Positions 10,296 to 21,480 of a DNA stretch of 64,000 nt are shown here, piece after piece; position 1 is the stretch's first letter, and every line of letters begins with the position of its first letter. This stretch comes from Cololabis saira (taxonomy: Eukaryota > Chordata > Actinopteri > Beloniformes > Belonidae): positions 21,213,941 through 21,277,940 of the forward strand of contig NC_084607.1 of assembly GCF_033807715.1 (NCBI RefSeq), read 5' to 3'. The notes under the pieces are model-generated. The model searched no databases and had not been told where the DNA came from. It was given only the letters and a program-made list of their open reading frames with translations. The position numbers were made by a program, and so were the translations under genes.

Positions 10296-11595
10296 TATAT
10301 TAATGAATTAATTATTTATTTTATTTAATTATTTCTTTATTGCCAATTCATGATTAGAGTCACTTGTTGACGTGATCTTTTTGATAACATTTGCAGCCCT
10401 TTTTTTTACCAAGAGCCCAATTTTTTGGAATATAATTGTTCTAAATTGCCTTAAATGTGGGCATGGATTTGATAAACAAACTGAATGAATTGATGGAACA
10501 TTAAATATCTTTTATACTGTCTATGATTAAATGGAAGTAAACTTTAAAACAATTACTATATTTTTAAGTGACCATTGTCCACCATTTCACCTTTTTTCTG
10601 ATTTTGGTTTCACACGTCAGAGTAAGCATTAGTACTATATTGGAAACTCTCCATGCGATGTGAAACTGTTCACAGTGCTCACATTTGCCTACACCCATGC
10701 ACATACAGATCAGTGAGTCTGCGACTGCTGTTTATGATACTCCCAGTGTTTCCGTGAGAAAATGCAGCATTGACATGCAGACTGATAAAAATGACTCCAG
10801 ATTTGCGATGTTGTTACATGAAAACAGTGCAAAAATGTGGGGAAATAGTAAAATTGTCAGAAGCCAAGAAGAAGAAAGGGAATCAGAGATCAAGATGAGA
10901 GACACAAATGTGAACAAAGACCAAAAAAGATGGGAAAAAAAAAGAAAAACGCCTTTGACTATAACCTGCATCCTTTGCTGTTTGAAAAGCTGATTTAATT
11001 CTGTTGCTGACTACATATCAAGACAACTCTGCTCCATCCTCCCGGGTCTGTATTAGCTATTTATTCCACCTTTTAGCAGGGGGAATTCACTTTCATTTCA
11101 AAGAGCTTTACTGGTAGAAGACAGATGGATGTAAATCCTTCCCAGGAGTACTGATTACTTATCGAAGCATTAAACACCAAGTCTGACATCTTTATTCAGG
11201 GATTCCAATGAAATTAAAGAAACCTGCACTTGTTATCCCTTTTGGATGAGTTGTGAATGCACATCAGAACAGAGCAGCTAATGCAATGTCTTAACATTAG
11301 CTGCTCAAAGAAACTGTGGTCTTGCTTTAAAAAGGGATAAAAGATCTGTTAGAGAGCTCTCACTTTTGAATTATCACCCCTGAATGTATTCTGAAATATC
11401 ACCTGCTTTAGAAAGTGAAAAGAAGGAACGAAAATAGTTGAATGACAATGGACACAGAAATCCAAGTTGTTTTCAAAAAGGAAGCATCTTGAGGAGTAAA
11501 GAAAATATTTTATTCATCTACTGGCTTTAAAAAAAATCTTATGTTGCCTGTAATCTCTTTTTTTAAACTCTTGCTGCTCTGTCCTCACTTTTCTT
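10296..11595. other. gene-free AT-rich stretch
   Basis: The overlapping opposite-strand frames at 10685-10993 and 10732-10971 are charged or hydrophobic low-complexity and show no family resemblance. No terminal repeats or RNA genes are visible. Confidence 0.45.
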
Positions 11596-11599
11596 AAAT

Positions 11600-12090
11600 C
11601 CTAGAAGAGACACATCCTTTGCGCATTTTCGTTACGTATGCAAAATGCAAACCACGCCTCGGTCTCCTCCGCTGCTGAAACCACGCCCACAACTAACTCC
11701 GCCGGCCGGCATTGTTTTGAAGCGCGTGTATCGTGTGGCTGTTTGAACAGCGAGGGACAGTAAAAATTTGGTTTTGCATCGACACTTACCCTCATAAAAG
11801 GATCAGTACCAACAGTACGGACCCGGCAACTGCACACGAGTCAGCGGTAAGTGACGTACATTTTTTATGTTATTATTATTTGTCTACAAGTATGATCTTT
11901 GCATGGGCTAAGTATTTAGCTTAGCTCTATTAGTAATTTTCTTCTGTTTATGGTTTCAGATCCTCCAAGCAATGCACCTGAAGCTGTTCAACGACACCTT
12001 CAGAAGATGCACGGTCCTTCCTTGAGCCAGCAATAGTGCATAAATGTTTTTTTTTTTTAACAATAAAGTTGCCGTTTGTGAACATTCAGT
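11600..12090 (+). other. possible two-exon transcription unit, transposon-derived?
   Basis: A CpG-rich 5' block (11630-11845) ends in a good splice donor, GCG|GTAAGT, at 11846/11847. An AT-rich 113-base stretch follows and ends in a good acceptor, TTTATGGTTTCAG, at 11959. The second block (11960-12037) ends in a stop and is followed by AATAAA at 12061. One frame of the first block (11733 onward) can be joined to the second without a stop until 'TVLP'. Another frame of the first block has Cys and 'LVLHRHLP' spacing faintly like a THAP finger, but contains stops. No family assignment is safe; it may be part of a non-autonomous DNA transposon carrying captured splice signals. Confidence 0.25.
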
Positions 12091-12216
12091 GTTGTGATTT
12101 CTTTACAGTTAACATGATTCATTTGTCTTGTAACATAAGAAATGAAATGATGAGGAATCGGAGTAAAGAACTGTCAGTGTGAAGACGAGGTGACTAGTTC
12201 CCTCTTCAGGTAACTA

Positions 12217-12307
12217 AAGGCTGATTTATGGTTCCGCGTTACACCAACGCAGAGCCTACGGCGTAGGGTACGTGTCAATTTAACGCAGAACCGTAATTCA
12301 GGCTTTA
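12217..12307. repeat. short palindromic MITE, copy 1
   Basis: The ends read GGCTGATTTATGGTTCCGCG (left) and a diverged complement (right), with CCTACGGCGTAGG at the centre. It is the same family as 43347-43484. A flanking TAA lies on the left and TTA on the right. The family looks like a foldback-type non-autonomous element, probably PIF/Harbinger-mobilised given the 3-bp TAA flank in copy 2. Confidence 0.65.
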
Positions 12308-12884
12308 AGATCCGTTTACACTGTGTCATAAATGCATTCAAGCATCAGACTATCGCGTCGAGCTGCGTGACATCGGACGCTCTCTGTCCACACTGAAACC
12401 GTTAAACTCGCGGCCAGTTAGGACAGTCCAATACAAAAAAAACAAAGCAATGGAATTGATTTTGTCGCCAACGCTCGCTAACATCGCATGGGACACGCTT
12501 GTACGCAGCCGCTGCTCTTCTGCCAGAGCGATGCTTTGTGCCTCCCCTGCTACACGTCATTCAGGCAGCCAATCAGCGCAGAGCCCCATTATCATAACCA
12601 CCCCGCCCCTCAGAATCCTCCATAGAAAAGGAGGTTAGAAGCGGTAAAAATGAAGACATGGCCCAGAGGCTGAATTTCTAATTTATGTAGAAAAAACAAG
12701 CTTTTGATTGTTTTTAAGACATTCAAGGCCTGTTTAAAATATCCATTAAATGCTCGGCACACTTTTTTATTTTTTCTAACTTTTTTTATTGGGTTTTGCA
12801 GATGTATACAATTATATTAAAACATTTACAGAGTTAAGCACACATTTTTCTTTTAGGAAAAACAACAGAAAAATACAGTGGTCA
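12308..12884. other. unclassified repeat-like sequence
   Basis: A GC- and CpG-rich part (12330-12650) is followed by AT-rich sequence with T runs. It includes 'CAGCCAATCAGCGCAGAG' (a CCAAT motif) around 12565-12585. No coding potential; probably part of another non-autonomous element whose ends I could not define. Confidence 0.3.
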
Positions 12885-12930
12885 CTTACGTAAGTTCGGC
12901 GATCTTGTCCTTTCGGTCACTACCCAAAGT

Positions 12931-13335
12931 TCATGACCATAGGTGAGCGTAGATTGACCGGTAAATCGAGAGCTTCGCCTTTCGACTCAGCTCCCTCTTC
13001 ACCACGACGGTCCGGTACATCAACCGCATAACTGCGGACGCTGCACCGATCCGTCTGTCAATCTCACGCTCCATCGTTCCCTCACTCACGAACAAGATCC
13101 CGAGATACTTGAACTCCTCCACCTGAGGCAGGACTTCTCCACCCACCCGGAGAAGGCATGCCACCCTTTCCCGAGGGAGAACCATGACCTCGGTTTTGGA
13201 GGTGCTGATTCTCATCCCTGCCGCGTCGCACTCGGCCTCAAACCGCCCCAGCACATGCTGAAGGTCCCGGTCTGATGAAGCCAACAGGACAACATCATCT
13301 GCAAAAAGCAGAGATGAAACATGCACTGGGAACAA
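12931..13335 (-). pseudogene. Rex3 reverse transcriptase, catalytic FADD and thumb part
   Basis: A 134-codon frame begins 'FPVHVSSLLFADDVV' and continues into 'GGEVLPQVEEFKYLGILF' and 'LSRKAKLSIYRSIY', the RT palm motif C and thumb. FADD falls at 13305-13294. In the family, about 40 residues including the 'RQGCPLSP' block should lie between 'FPVHV' and 'SLLFADD'; they are missing, so the palm is incomplete although the reading frame continues across the gap. Upstream homology between 13336 and 13420 continues in a shifted frame. The element cannot encode an active enzyme. Confidence 0.7.
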
Positions 13336-13419
13336 GTCTGACCTACTGCCGGCAATGCGAACCAGACTACTGCTTCGATCATACAGAGACCGGACAGCCC
13401 TTAATAGAGGGCCCCGGAC

Positions 13420-14268
13420 TCACCCATACTCACTCAGCACCCCCCACAGAAGGACACGAGGGACACGGTCAAATGCCTTCTCCAGATCCACAAAGCACGT
13501 GTAGACTGGTTGGGCAAATTCCCACGAACCCTCGAGCACCCTGCGGAGGGTATATAGCTGGTCCAGTGTTCCGCGACCGGGACGAAAACCGCATTGTTCC
13601 TTCTGAATCCGAGGTTCAACTATCGGCCGTAATCTCCTCTCAAGTACCCTGGCGTAGACTTTCCCGGGGAGGCTGAGAAGTGTGATCCCCCTGTAGTTGG
13701 AACACACTCTCCGGTCCCCCTTTTTAAACAGAGGGACCACCACCCCGGTTTGCCACTCCAGTGGTACTGTCCCCTTCCTCCATGCAATGTCGCAGAGGCG
13801 TGTCAACCAAGACAGCCCTACTACATCCAGAGACTTGAGGTACTCAGGGCGAATCTCATCCACCCCCGGTGCCCTGCCACCGAGGAGCTTACGAACCACC
13901 TCGGTGACCTCGGCTTGGGTGATGGATGAGCACGTCTCCGAGCCCCAACTCTCTGCTTCCTCAGTGGAAGGCATGTCAGTCGGGTTTAGGAGATCCTCGA
14001 AGTATTCCTTCCACCGTCCGACAATGTCCCCAGTCGAGGTCAACAGCTCTCCAACCACACCATAAACGGTGCCGGCAGAGTACTGCTTCCCCCTTCTGAG
14101 GCGCTGAACGGTCCTCCAGAATTTCCTCGAGGCCGACCGAAATTCTTCCTCCATGGCCTCCCCGAACTCCTCCCAGACCCGAGTTTTTGCCTCCAGGACT
14201 GCCCGAGCTGCGACTCGCTTGGCCTGCCGGTACCTATCTACTGCGTCAGGAGTCCCACAGGCCAACAT
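13420..14268 (-). pseudogene. Rex3 reverse transcriptase, N-terminal RT part
   Basis: This open frame of 282 codons holds the RT fingers and first catalytic motif. In order: a linker with 'WEEFGEAMEEEF'; 'GRAPGVDEIRPEYLK' (about residues 129-143); 'WQTGVVVPLFKKGD'; 'SNYRGITLLSLPGK'; 'QCGFRPGRGTLDQLY'; and motif A 'CFVDLEKAFDRV' with Asp at residue 261 (about 13488-13486). In the intact element this enzyme primes reverse transcription at a nicked target. The frame ends at 'LSEYG' because of a small frameshift and stop near 13420. The endonuclease domain expected N-terminally is absent from this copy. Confidence 0.75.
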
Positions 14269-14319
14269 AGCCCGGTAGGACTCCTTCTTCAGTCTGACGG
14301 CATCCTGTATATATCCTGT

Positions 14320-15580
14320 ATGTGTATATATATATTAAGGGTTAATACCAAATTTGGCAAAACCTAAAAGCCACACATACATGCATTTTAATCTTGCACC
14401 AGAGGTTTTTTTTTATGTGTGCATGGGTGTGTTTCCTTCACCAGCCCTCTTGACAGTCTAGTCCTTTTTTTATTGATCCTAGAAAAAAAAATAGATTCTG
14501 CCAGAGCGGACTTAGATCACTGACAGTGGTATGTGAAAGACCAGAAAAGAGTGGGACATGAAAGATCAGGACAGAAAAAACGAGAAAGTGATGGGTGCAG
14601 TTTGGTGACTGTGTGATGTGTTGTAGTGCATGTGAATGAGTTTGTCACATGTGCTGGAGTAAAAGGAGACATGAGACAATCTCGTGAGTATATGTGTCTG
14701 TGTCCAAGCGGGGGGGAGGGGGGCTAGTATATAAAAATTACATATACATAAAAGTAACATTAAAGTATCTTTAACTGCTCTTACAAGTTCAAATATATCA
14801 ATATAAAGTTGTATATATGCAGTCAACTACCATATTAATTGTGGGAGGACAAAGAAAAAAATAAAGACCAATATATAAACCTCTATTTGAGAGTACATAA
14901 TCATCTATCATGCATTATATTTTGTGTGTTGTGTACTATATCACACATAGTTATACAGTACTTATACAGTAAAAGCTTTTTAAAAAATGCAGAAAAGTTC
15001 AATCAGGAAGCACTTACTCAGGAAAATGAATGGGATTTGTAAGGATTTCTTCATTACAGGTATGACTGTGGTTATCAAACAATTTGAACGGATGTTGCAG
15101 ATAAATTTGTGTGGCAGAACTAATAGCGTGTCTGTTATGGTTCAGGGTTTCTGATTGTCTTTTCTTGTGCTCTTTCGCTTAAGACCTTTTTTCTTTTTTT
15201 TTATTATTTCTACTGTGAATTGTTCAAGGTTATATTGGATTGTCAAAGTTTGTATAAAATTCTGGTCTGACTTCCTTTGTTCTCCGCTGTCCTCATTGTC
15301 ATCACCTGTGCTTTATTCACCTTCAAGTGTTTGTCAGTGTAAATATATCATCCTGCTTCTCCTTCCTCCAGTGCTCATCTGTTTGGTCATTATTCTGTTG
15401 TTGTGTTATTGTTGCTCTTATTGTGTTATTCTTTGGTTTTCAACCTCAGCAAGCTTTATTTAATCTTAGGTCTTTTTATCAGTCCTATTGTGTTGGTTCT
15501 TATGTCATGTATATTGAGGTTTTTATCTGTTTTATGTTTCTTATACTCTCTTATAGTTCTTAGTATTTGGCCATGTGTAA
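14320..15580. other. gene-free stretch
   Basis: AT-rich, with a TATATA run near 14315-14335 and a short G run near 14710-14722. The T-rich plus frames 15155-15681 encode low-complexity hydrophobic sequence and overlap each other; they are not convincing genes. Confidence 0.4.
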
Positions 15581-15584
15581 CACT

Positions 15585-15632
15585 TTGTTTCAGCTGTGGT
15601 TGTTTTAAGTGCTTTATAAATAAAGTTGGTGT
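15585..15632 (+). repeat. probable LINE 3' tail fragment
   Basis: The sequence 'TTTTAAGTGCTTTATAAATAAAG' style (about 15603-15625) resembles the 3' end of fish LINEs of the CR1/L2 group, which end 'GCTTTATAAATAAA' plus a short tandem tail. No coding part of a LINE precedes it, so it would be a strongly 5'-truncated copy. It could also be a chance poly(A) signal of a transcript. Confidence 0.3.
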
Positions 15633-15639
15633 GGTGTGT

Positions 15640-16910
15640 TATGTTGTTATGGTCATGCTTCCTGGCTCATCCGTCTCCTGACATGCAGCTCCTCTAAACA
15701 TTTTTGGTTTGTGGATTTCCTGATTTCTTTTTTTGTGTTTATACCCCTAAAATACCTCTTGAAGGATTTTTTTTAGAAAGTGAGTGTTGTACAAACTTCA
15801 TGTTTTTGGAACTGAAGTCAACTTTTCGCTCTCATGTGTCCATTTTCTTGTGTATGACATTACAGTATATAACTTCATAAATAAAATCCACACGGAGGGA
15901 AAAATCCTCAGGAATTTGCAAAGTATAAATGGAAGAAGCTTCTGGTGAATTCCATTATTGACAGTTTGAATGCTCTTGTACTGGTTGTACCGACTTAAGT
16001 AACCAAAAAAATTGAGGTTTAAATGCTGGGCCCCCGTCTGAATAACGGTTTAAGGGTACATTATGCAAGCCAGCACTGTATGTTCTCTCACAATTTTTGC
16101 ATTGCAAATTACATATTGTATAACTGAAGACATTTCAACGGGAAAAAAGTTTTAATGCTTGCCTGTAACGTAAAATGTTCTTAGGCACAGTTAATAAGCT
16201 CGGAGCCAAGGTGATTGGTGACATTTTACTAAGTGTTTTTAAGTGCATCCGGTTTCCTGGGGTTAGCCGCAAAGGCATAAAATCAATTTTCGCTTTACCA
16301 TTTTAGTCCAAGACCTTATATAATGGTTTCAAAAAAATAAATTGACATAAATGAGGCAGTTTTCTAAAGATGTTTCATTAAAGTTCAACTGCTTGCAAAA
16401 ACTGTCATCTTAATTCTTTAATTTTTAACATATTCTGTGATATATTTAATATATGTGTTTTTATTCAACTATTATCTTAATGCTGGTGATTTAAATGATA
16501 CACATCGATCTAAGTGTGACATGCTATATGTTTACATATTGTCAGATACTGGCATCTATGTAAACAATAACAGAAGCTGTAGCCACAAAGACTAAAGGAA
16601 GATCACATTTGACTGTTTCTGATAGCTGATACATTTCAACTGCTGATGTATTGTTTGTCTAAAGTGCCTGCATCAGTGCCTCTTCGAGTGCTTATATGAG
16701 GGCCAAACATCATGAATCTATGGATGGGAACTGCTGTATAATACAAGGAAGAAGGTAAAGGATTATGAGTAAAAACTCACCAAACATTTTACATTTGGAT
16801 GACTAATCTAGGATAGACAGTTGTAATATGCATAAAACATGTACCTTACACAATTATGTTCATTCAAATATTCTCTATCCATTCAATTCATCTGAAAAAC
16901 ATGAAAAAAA
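15640..16910. other. gene-free stretch
   Basis: No supported features. Stops occur in all frames and the base composition is AT-rich. Confidence 0.45.
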
Positions 16911-16920
16911 ACAACCTTAC

Positions 16921-17082
16921 AGTGTGTGAAGGTTTTAAGAAAGCAGATATGTCAGTGCCCTCTCGGTTGTGTCTTCCAGACATGAAATAGGCTGGATAAT
17001 GTGACTCGGAGACCGCAATGCAGAGCTGGGTCATGTTGTCCCCGGCGGAGAACCAGGGTGGGTGAAAGCCATCAGCCAGCAA
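16921..17082 (-). CDS. candidate coding exon, unrecognised
   Basis: The minus strand is open here and reads with natural-looking composition: 'GFHPPWFSAGDNMTQLCIAV', then 'SESHYPAYFMSGRHN'. It leads into a good splice donor, CACT|GTAAGG, near 16920. Upstream a strong acceptor (TTTCTTTTCTCTCACGTCCAG) lies near 17105, but using it puts two stops in this frame before 17082; the alternative AG directly at 17083 has a poor pyrimidine tract. It may therefore be a decayed exon, or an exon with a different start. No domain or family is recognised. It is one of the few non-repeat places where composition differs from the flanking noncoding DNA. Confidence 0.25.
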
Positions 17083-17109
17083 CTAAATCTACTTCTCAGG
17101 AGCTGGACG

Positions 17110-18690
17110 TGAGAGAAAAGAAACAAGCCTCAGCAGCGTAATGAGACACCTCCAAACAGAAGTGACACTCAGAGAGATGGCCAGAAACACCTCGCTGCAC
17201 TGTGGTGTAGATTCACACAGTGAGGTTCAAAAATCAAGAACACAGGACAAAAATTCACTGAGCATTGAGGTGTTCCAGATACACAGACCCTTGGACTTCT
17301 ATACATGAATTTACATCCATGATTTAATATACATATTTTCTTTTATTTTCTTTGCACCCTATAGTTGTGGTAGTTGACATTTTCTTTCAAATGTGATGGG
17401 CTTTGATTAGGAATTTTACCAGTGATTTTATTTCAATCTGATACCAAGTAATCTCAGGGTCTTATTGTGTACACAAATGAAAGAAAGGTTACCTGGATAC
17501 TTCATACCTTTCTGAAATACTTCAGTGAAGTGGAGTTATCTAACCTTAACTTATGGAAGACAAGAGTTTCATATGTGGCAGTTTATTCAAATATTGTGGT
17601 GATACTGCAAATATCATGAAACATTGGACATTTTGTCATAACACATTCTACTGTTTACCATATTAAAAGGATTAAAACTGAACCATCCGGACTGAACTAT
17701 TGACATGTGATTTTTGAGTGTTCATGTGCAGCAAAGAATTTATAATACTTGCTTAAGCATAATGCCAGCATATCTATGACTGTCTTAACATGTTAATTTC
17801 AAACTGATGTGATGTTTAACTCCTCCCACTGTTAAAAGTCAAGGTTTTAACCTATCTGTCTATAAGATGTTTTTCCTATTTTTTCAAAAGTTCAGACGTG
17901 TCATGAACAAAACATCTTTCCTCTGTCGTTTTATGAAGGGTTACACCAAAGGTTTGTTGGGAAACTGACCCAGTGGTCCATTAGCAGCTCATGCACCACA
18001 AGGACCTCCAGCATAATGCTGCAGCACTGCATTAGAACGGTAATCATAGGTCACAAGAGGGAGGAGATAAAAGCAGGGTTTACTCACTCAAGCCAATGAT
18101 GTCCTCAGAGCTGGAACGGCAGGTGATGCAACCAGAAAAACGACCCAAATTACACATGTCAAGAAATGGACATTTCTGCTGGACCCTGATTTTTTTCGAT
18201 GAAAAGCTGAACACCTTCAACATCTGGTGGTCTTGCACCCCAATCAGAGAACTAAGCTTTGATAATATTTTAATTGCTTATATAAACTCTGTTAGATTGT
18301 TAGCTTCCTCTCTTTCAAGCTATTTGATCCCGCAGGTGGGACAAGTCAGCGTCAGAAGGTGTCTTGAAGCAATTGGGCAAGTCTGCAATGAAATGACGTG
18401 TGTGTGAATAACAAAAACAAAGAGGATGAAAGTGTCTGTCAAAGGCAAAATCAAACATTTCCTATTTTTCATTAGTCTGTGTATAAACAGTGTGTATTTT
18501 TGATAATGGGTGGGTAATAATGGGTGTAATTGCACATCAGTGGTCAGCTGCAGTGATTCTGTACAATATGTACTGTAATGATGTGTTTTGACTGAAGTTT
18601 CCCCCAGTAATTTGATTAAAATTGACCAGTGGGTCTTGTCTATTTATTTCCCCAAAACAAAAACAACACATGTAGTCACTACACATATGT
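17110..18690. other. gene-free stretch
   Basis: No gene recognised. The 103-codon plus frame at 18096-18407 contains 'FCWTLIFFDEKLNTF', which is vaguely transposase-like but too weak to call. Confidence 0.4.
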
Positions 18691-18695
18691 CAAAA

Positions 18696-18697
<2 letters not shown>

Positions 18698-18751
<54 letters not shown>

Positions 18752-18841
18752 GTGTGTGTGTGTGTGTGTATGTATATATATATGCAGTATGTATGTATGT
18801 ATGTATGTATGTATGTATGTGTGTATGTATGTATGTATGTA

Positions 18842-18901
<60 letters not shown>
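18698..18901. repeat. compound microsatellite (TA)n(GT)n(GTAT)n(GT)n
   Basis: About 204 bases: TA repeats (18698-18749), a short GT run, a TATA spacer, GTAT tetranucleotides (about 18788-18847) interrupted by GTGT, then GT repeats to 18901. Very long open frames on both strands here are artefacts of the repeat. Confidence 0.97.
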
Positions 18902-18904
<3 letters not shown>

Positions 18905-19999
18905 GGAAAAAAAATCTTCATACAATGATGAGAAGACTGGCCCTATGGGCTTCTGGCCTATTGTTGCTTGTGTTGATGATCCTGATAAGCTGTTGCTATT
19001 TGTAGCATCTTACGTAGCTTTATGTAGCTGGTCTTTTTTAAGGGTTCGTTTAGCTGCTTGGTGATGGAATTGTATTTTCTAGAAATTATCTTTACATTAT
19101 GGGCTTAACTTGAGATGTTGTGGGTAGTACTCTGTGAAAGCACAGTTCATTTAGCCACATGCTTATCAACAGTTGCAACTGGCACTTAACCGTGGTCTAA
19201 AATAACGGTGCGGAACAGTTAATTAGATCTACCATCTTCTTATTACTAATGAAAACTATACAGGTAGGATAATGACATGTCAAGGACAAAACAAGCAAAT
19301 TTTTGGCATCATCACTCTCCATCTGGAAAAATCCACACAAATGTTTATTCCAGAATTTACTCTGCCTCCTCATGTTTTCTCCTCTCAGTTGATTTAGCTA
19401 TGTGTTTTTGCCGGTTTTTGCTGTATATAATACCTATGAAGCTACATTTCTCAAATATCTTAAATTTCCAACCAACAGCCACTGACTCATTTGTGTTCTC
19501 CGTTTTTGATGTCTTCTGTACTGTAGGCTACTCCTTTATTTATTTATTTGCCTTTTACAGTTGAATTTATCCCAAACCGTATAAAATGTTGGCAACATTT
19601 TTTGCCATGTAAAAAGAGCCATTATACAGATTTACAACACAATCTTATAATTTAGCAAAGTGATGAAATATTACTAGACACATGATTTTAAATTCTTTAT
19701 TTTTCCTTGTGGATCTTTTTCATTGTTGCACACTACAACATAAAACAAAGTACAGTAAAACTATGGCAGAGGCTAATGCCTTGCCATCATGCCCTCTCTG
19801 CATTGTCGAACCCCAGCTAAGTGTCTGATTGAAAGCCATCTAAATGGACTAAATTGAGTGTGTGTAAGCTGGCCCCAGCACCAAATACTGTCTGTACATC
19901 ATCCTGTCCCTTCAATTATCCTCTGAGCCTGAACTTCATGGTGAGAGGTGAAAATGGCTAAAATGGGCTTTTAAGAGAGCTAAAACATATCAAGGGTTT
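18902..19999. other. gene-free stretch
   Basis: AT-rich with stops throughout. The plus frame 19277-19564 is T-rich and lacks recognisable features. It ends at the hAT target duplication at 20000. Confidence 0.45.
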
Positions 20000-20105
20000 C
20001 CCTAGGGCAGGGCTATTCAATTGGCGGCCCGCGGGCCACATGCGGCCCGCCAGGAGCTTTTATGTGGCCCGCCAGGAGCGTGTATGGCCCCTGGTCGTAT
20101 TTATT

Positions 20106-20116
20106 AAAAAAAAAAA

Positions 20117-20147
<31 letters not shown>
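20106..20147. repeat. A15 then T27 homopolymers
   Basis: An A run followed directly by a T run inside the hAT element. It can form a hairpin and is error-prone. Confidence 0.95.
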
Positions 20148-20151
<4 letters not shown>

Positions 20152-20309
20152 ATAGTGATGCACCGAATGTTCGGCCGAAAATAGCAAAAAAACACTTTCG
20201 GTGTTGGGTGGAATAAATGGGGAAAAAAACGAGCAGTTAATAACGGCGTGTGATGACGCAATCAAACAGCGAACAGCGTGGAGTGAGGGGGGAGCGGTGT
20301 TAAACGCAG

Positions 20310-20780
20310 CAAACATGTCAGCATGTCAGATCATTACTTGGATGTGGGGAAAAAGCAGAGGACACGAGAAATTATCCAGGCTGAGTTGGATTTGGAAAAG
20401 CTGCTTGGTGATGGAGACGGTCACGGGGCGCACAGCGCAGGAGATCGGGGAGAGAGCGCAGAGAGAAGGGCCGATGCGGTGGAGAACCCTCACTATATGT
20501 TTGACGAGATCCTCCAAGAAAATAACCCAGATTTTTACAATTATTATACAAGGCTTCAAATTGCGGAGATCAGCCCCACCGCGACCCGATTAAATGGATT
20601 TGAATGGGAGATAATAACACCCGATAACACCCGATTTCATATCACAAGTTGCTTTTTTATGTGACATTATGGGGCACCTTAACAAACTCAATCTACAGCT
20701 ACAGGGGAGAGACTCGAGTGTGGCTGAGATCCTCGAGAATGTAACTGCGTTTCAGGTCAATCTGAGTCTGTTCCTACCTG
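20310..20780 (+). pseudogene. hAT/ZBED-like transposase, N-terminal and middle fragment
   Basis: The plus strand at 20323-20664 is open and includes 'DEILQENNPDFYNYYTRLQI'. After a stop, 'MGHLNKLNLQLQGRDSSV' (about 20670-20724) and 'AFQVNLSLFLPDI' follow. The 'GHLNKLNLQLQG' block is a hallmark of the hAT transposase lineage that also gave rise to host ZBED and GTF2IRD2 proteins. Stops and frame changes show decay. The reading is cut off near 20785, where a 'CCTGCCAACACTCCCGA' repeat begins. It belongs to the hAT element bounded by CCCTAGGG. Confidence 0.6.
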
Positions 20781-20787
20781 ACATAAC

Positions 20788-21250
20788 GGCATACCTGCCA
20801 ACACTCCCGATTTAAGCGGGAGTCTCCCGATTTTCAACCATTTCTCCTGCCCTGCTCCCGATTTGTAATTTCTCCCGCTTATCTCCCGATTTTAAAGTGA
20901 AATGAGTCAATGGTGTTTCACGTGTCGGGGTTCCTGCATGGATGTATTATATTAACGGGTTCCTGACAAACCTGGCAACCCAACCCAAAAGCACTGCCTA
21001 CGTCCAAGCTCCGCCCCATGGAGCTGCTGCGATACGTCAACGTCGCCGCCATATTGGATGGGCGCTTTATTTTCATAAAGCGCCTTTCTACAAAGAAATT
21101 TACGTTTTACGTCTCATTTATTCATTCACACACGCACTAATATACTTGGGAAACAGTTGGGCACCAAATATAATATGTTTTCTCAGATGGCAAAAATAAG
21201 AACTTTATCGATCCCACAGTAATTCATGTTATATCAGCTATAGAGAACAA
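20788..21250. repeat. repeat probably inserted in the hAT transposase
   Basis: From 'CATACCTGCCAACACTCCCG' (about 20790) the sequence has repeated TCTCCCGATTT motifs (20825-20895) and then loses transposase similarity until about 21480. The motif set resembles a common fish non-autonomous element. Exact ends and target duplication were not found; 21250-21480 is AT-rich filler with AAATTTTC palindromes. Confidence 0.4.
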
Positions 21251-21480
21251 GGTAGTGCCGAAAAACAATATCCCCCCTCAAAAAAATAAGAAAAATAGAG
21301 AAACATATTCTCTCATCAGCAAAGCATTACATAAACATATTTTAAAATTTTCAAATTACAAAATAACATATTTGAACAATTTTTCAGATTTTTTCAGTTA
21401 TTTTATTGTTTGGAAAATGGTTAAAATATGTTATTTTGTTATTTGAAAATTTGAAAATTTGTTTTGTTTGAAAAAATGCT

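Larger units (their letters stand above)
12885..14310 (-). mobile_element. Rex3-type (RTE clade) LINE copy, truncated at both ends
   Basis: The minus strand encodes a near-continuous RT block typical of fish Rex3. The segment coding 'WQTGVVVPLFKKGD' near 13755-13710 matches the conserved Rex3 RT region. The copy starts inside the endonuclease-RT linker (about 14310) and stops in the C-terminal region at about 12885 ('YGHEL'-like block), without the expected GGAT-type 3' tail. A normal RTE insertion keeps its 3' end, so the missing tail implies a later deletion. Relative GC is high compared with its surroundings and with the Rex3 copy at 44.1 kb, suggesting a younger insertion. Confidence 0.8.

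Noticed and set aside
18096..18407. plus frame with 'FFDEK' considered as mariner-like
   Set aside because: Only a few residues fit; no other transposase block in order nearby.
18588..19064. 158-codon plus frame and overlapping frames on both strands
   Set aside because: They are translations of the compound microsatellite (Tyr-Ile, Cys-Val and His-Thr runs) and not genes.
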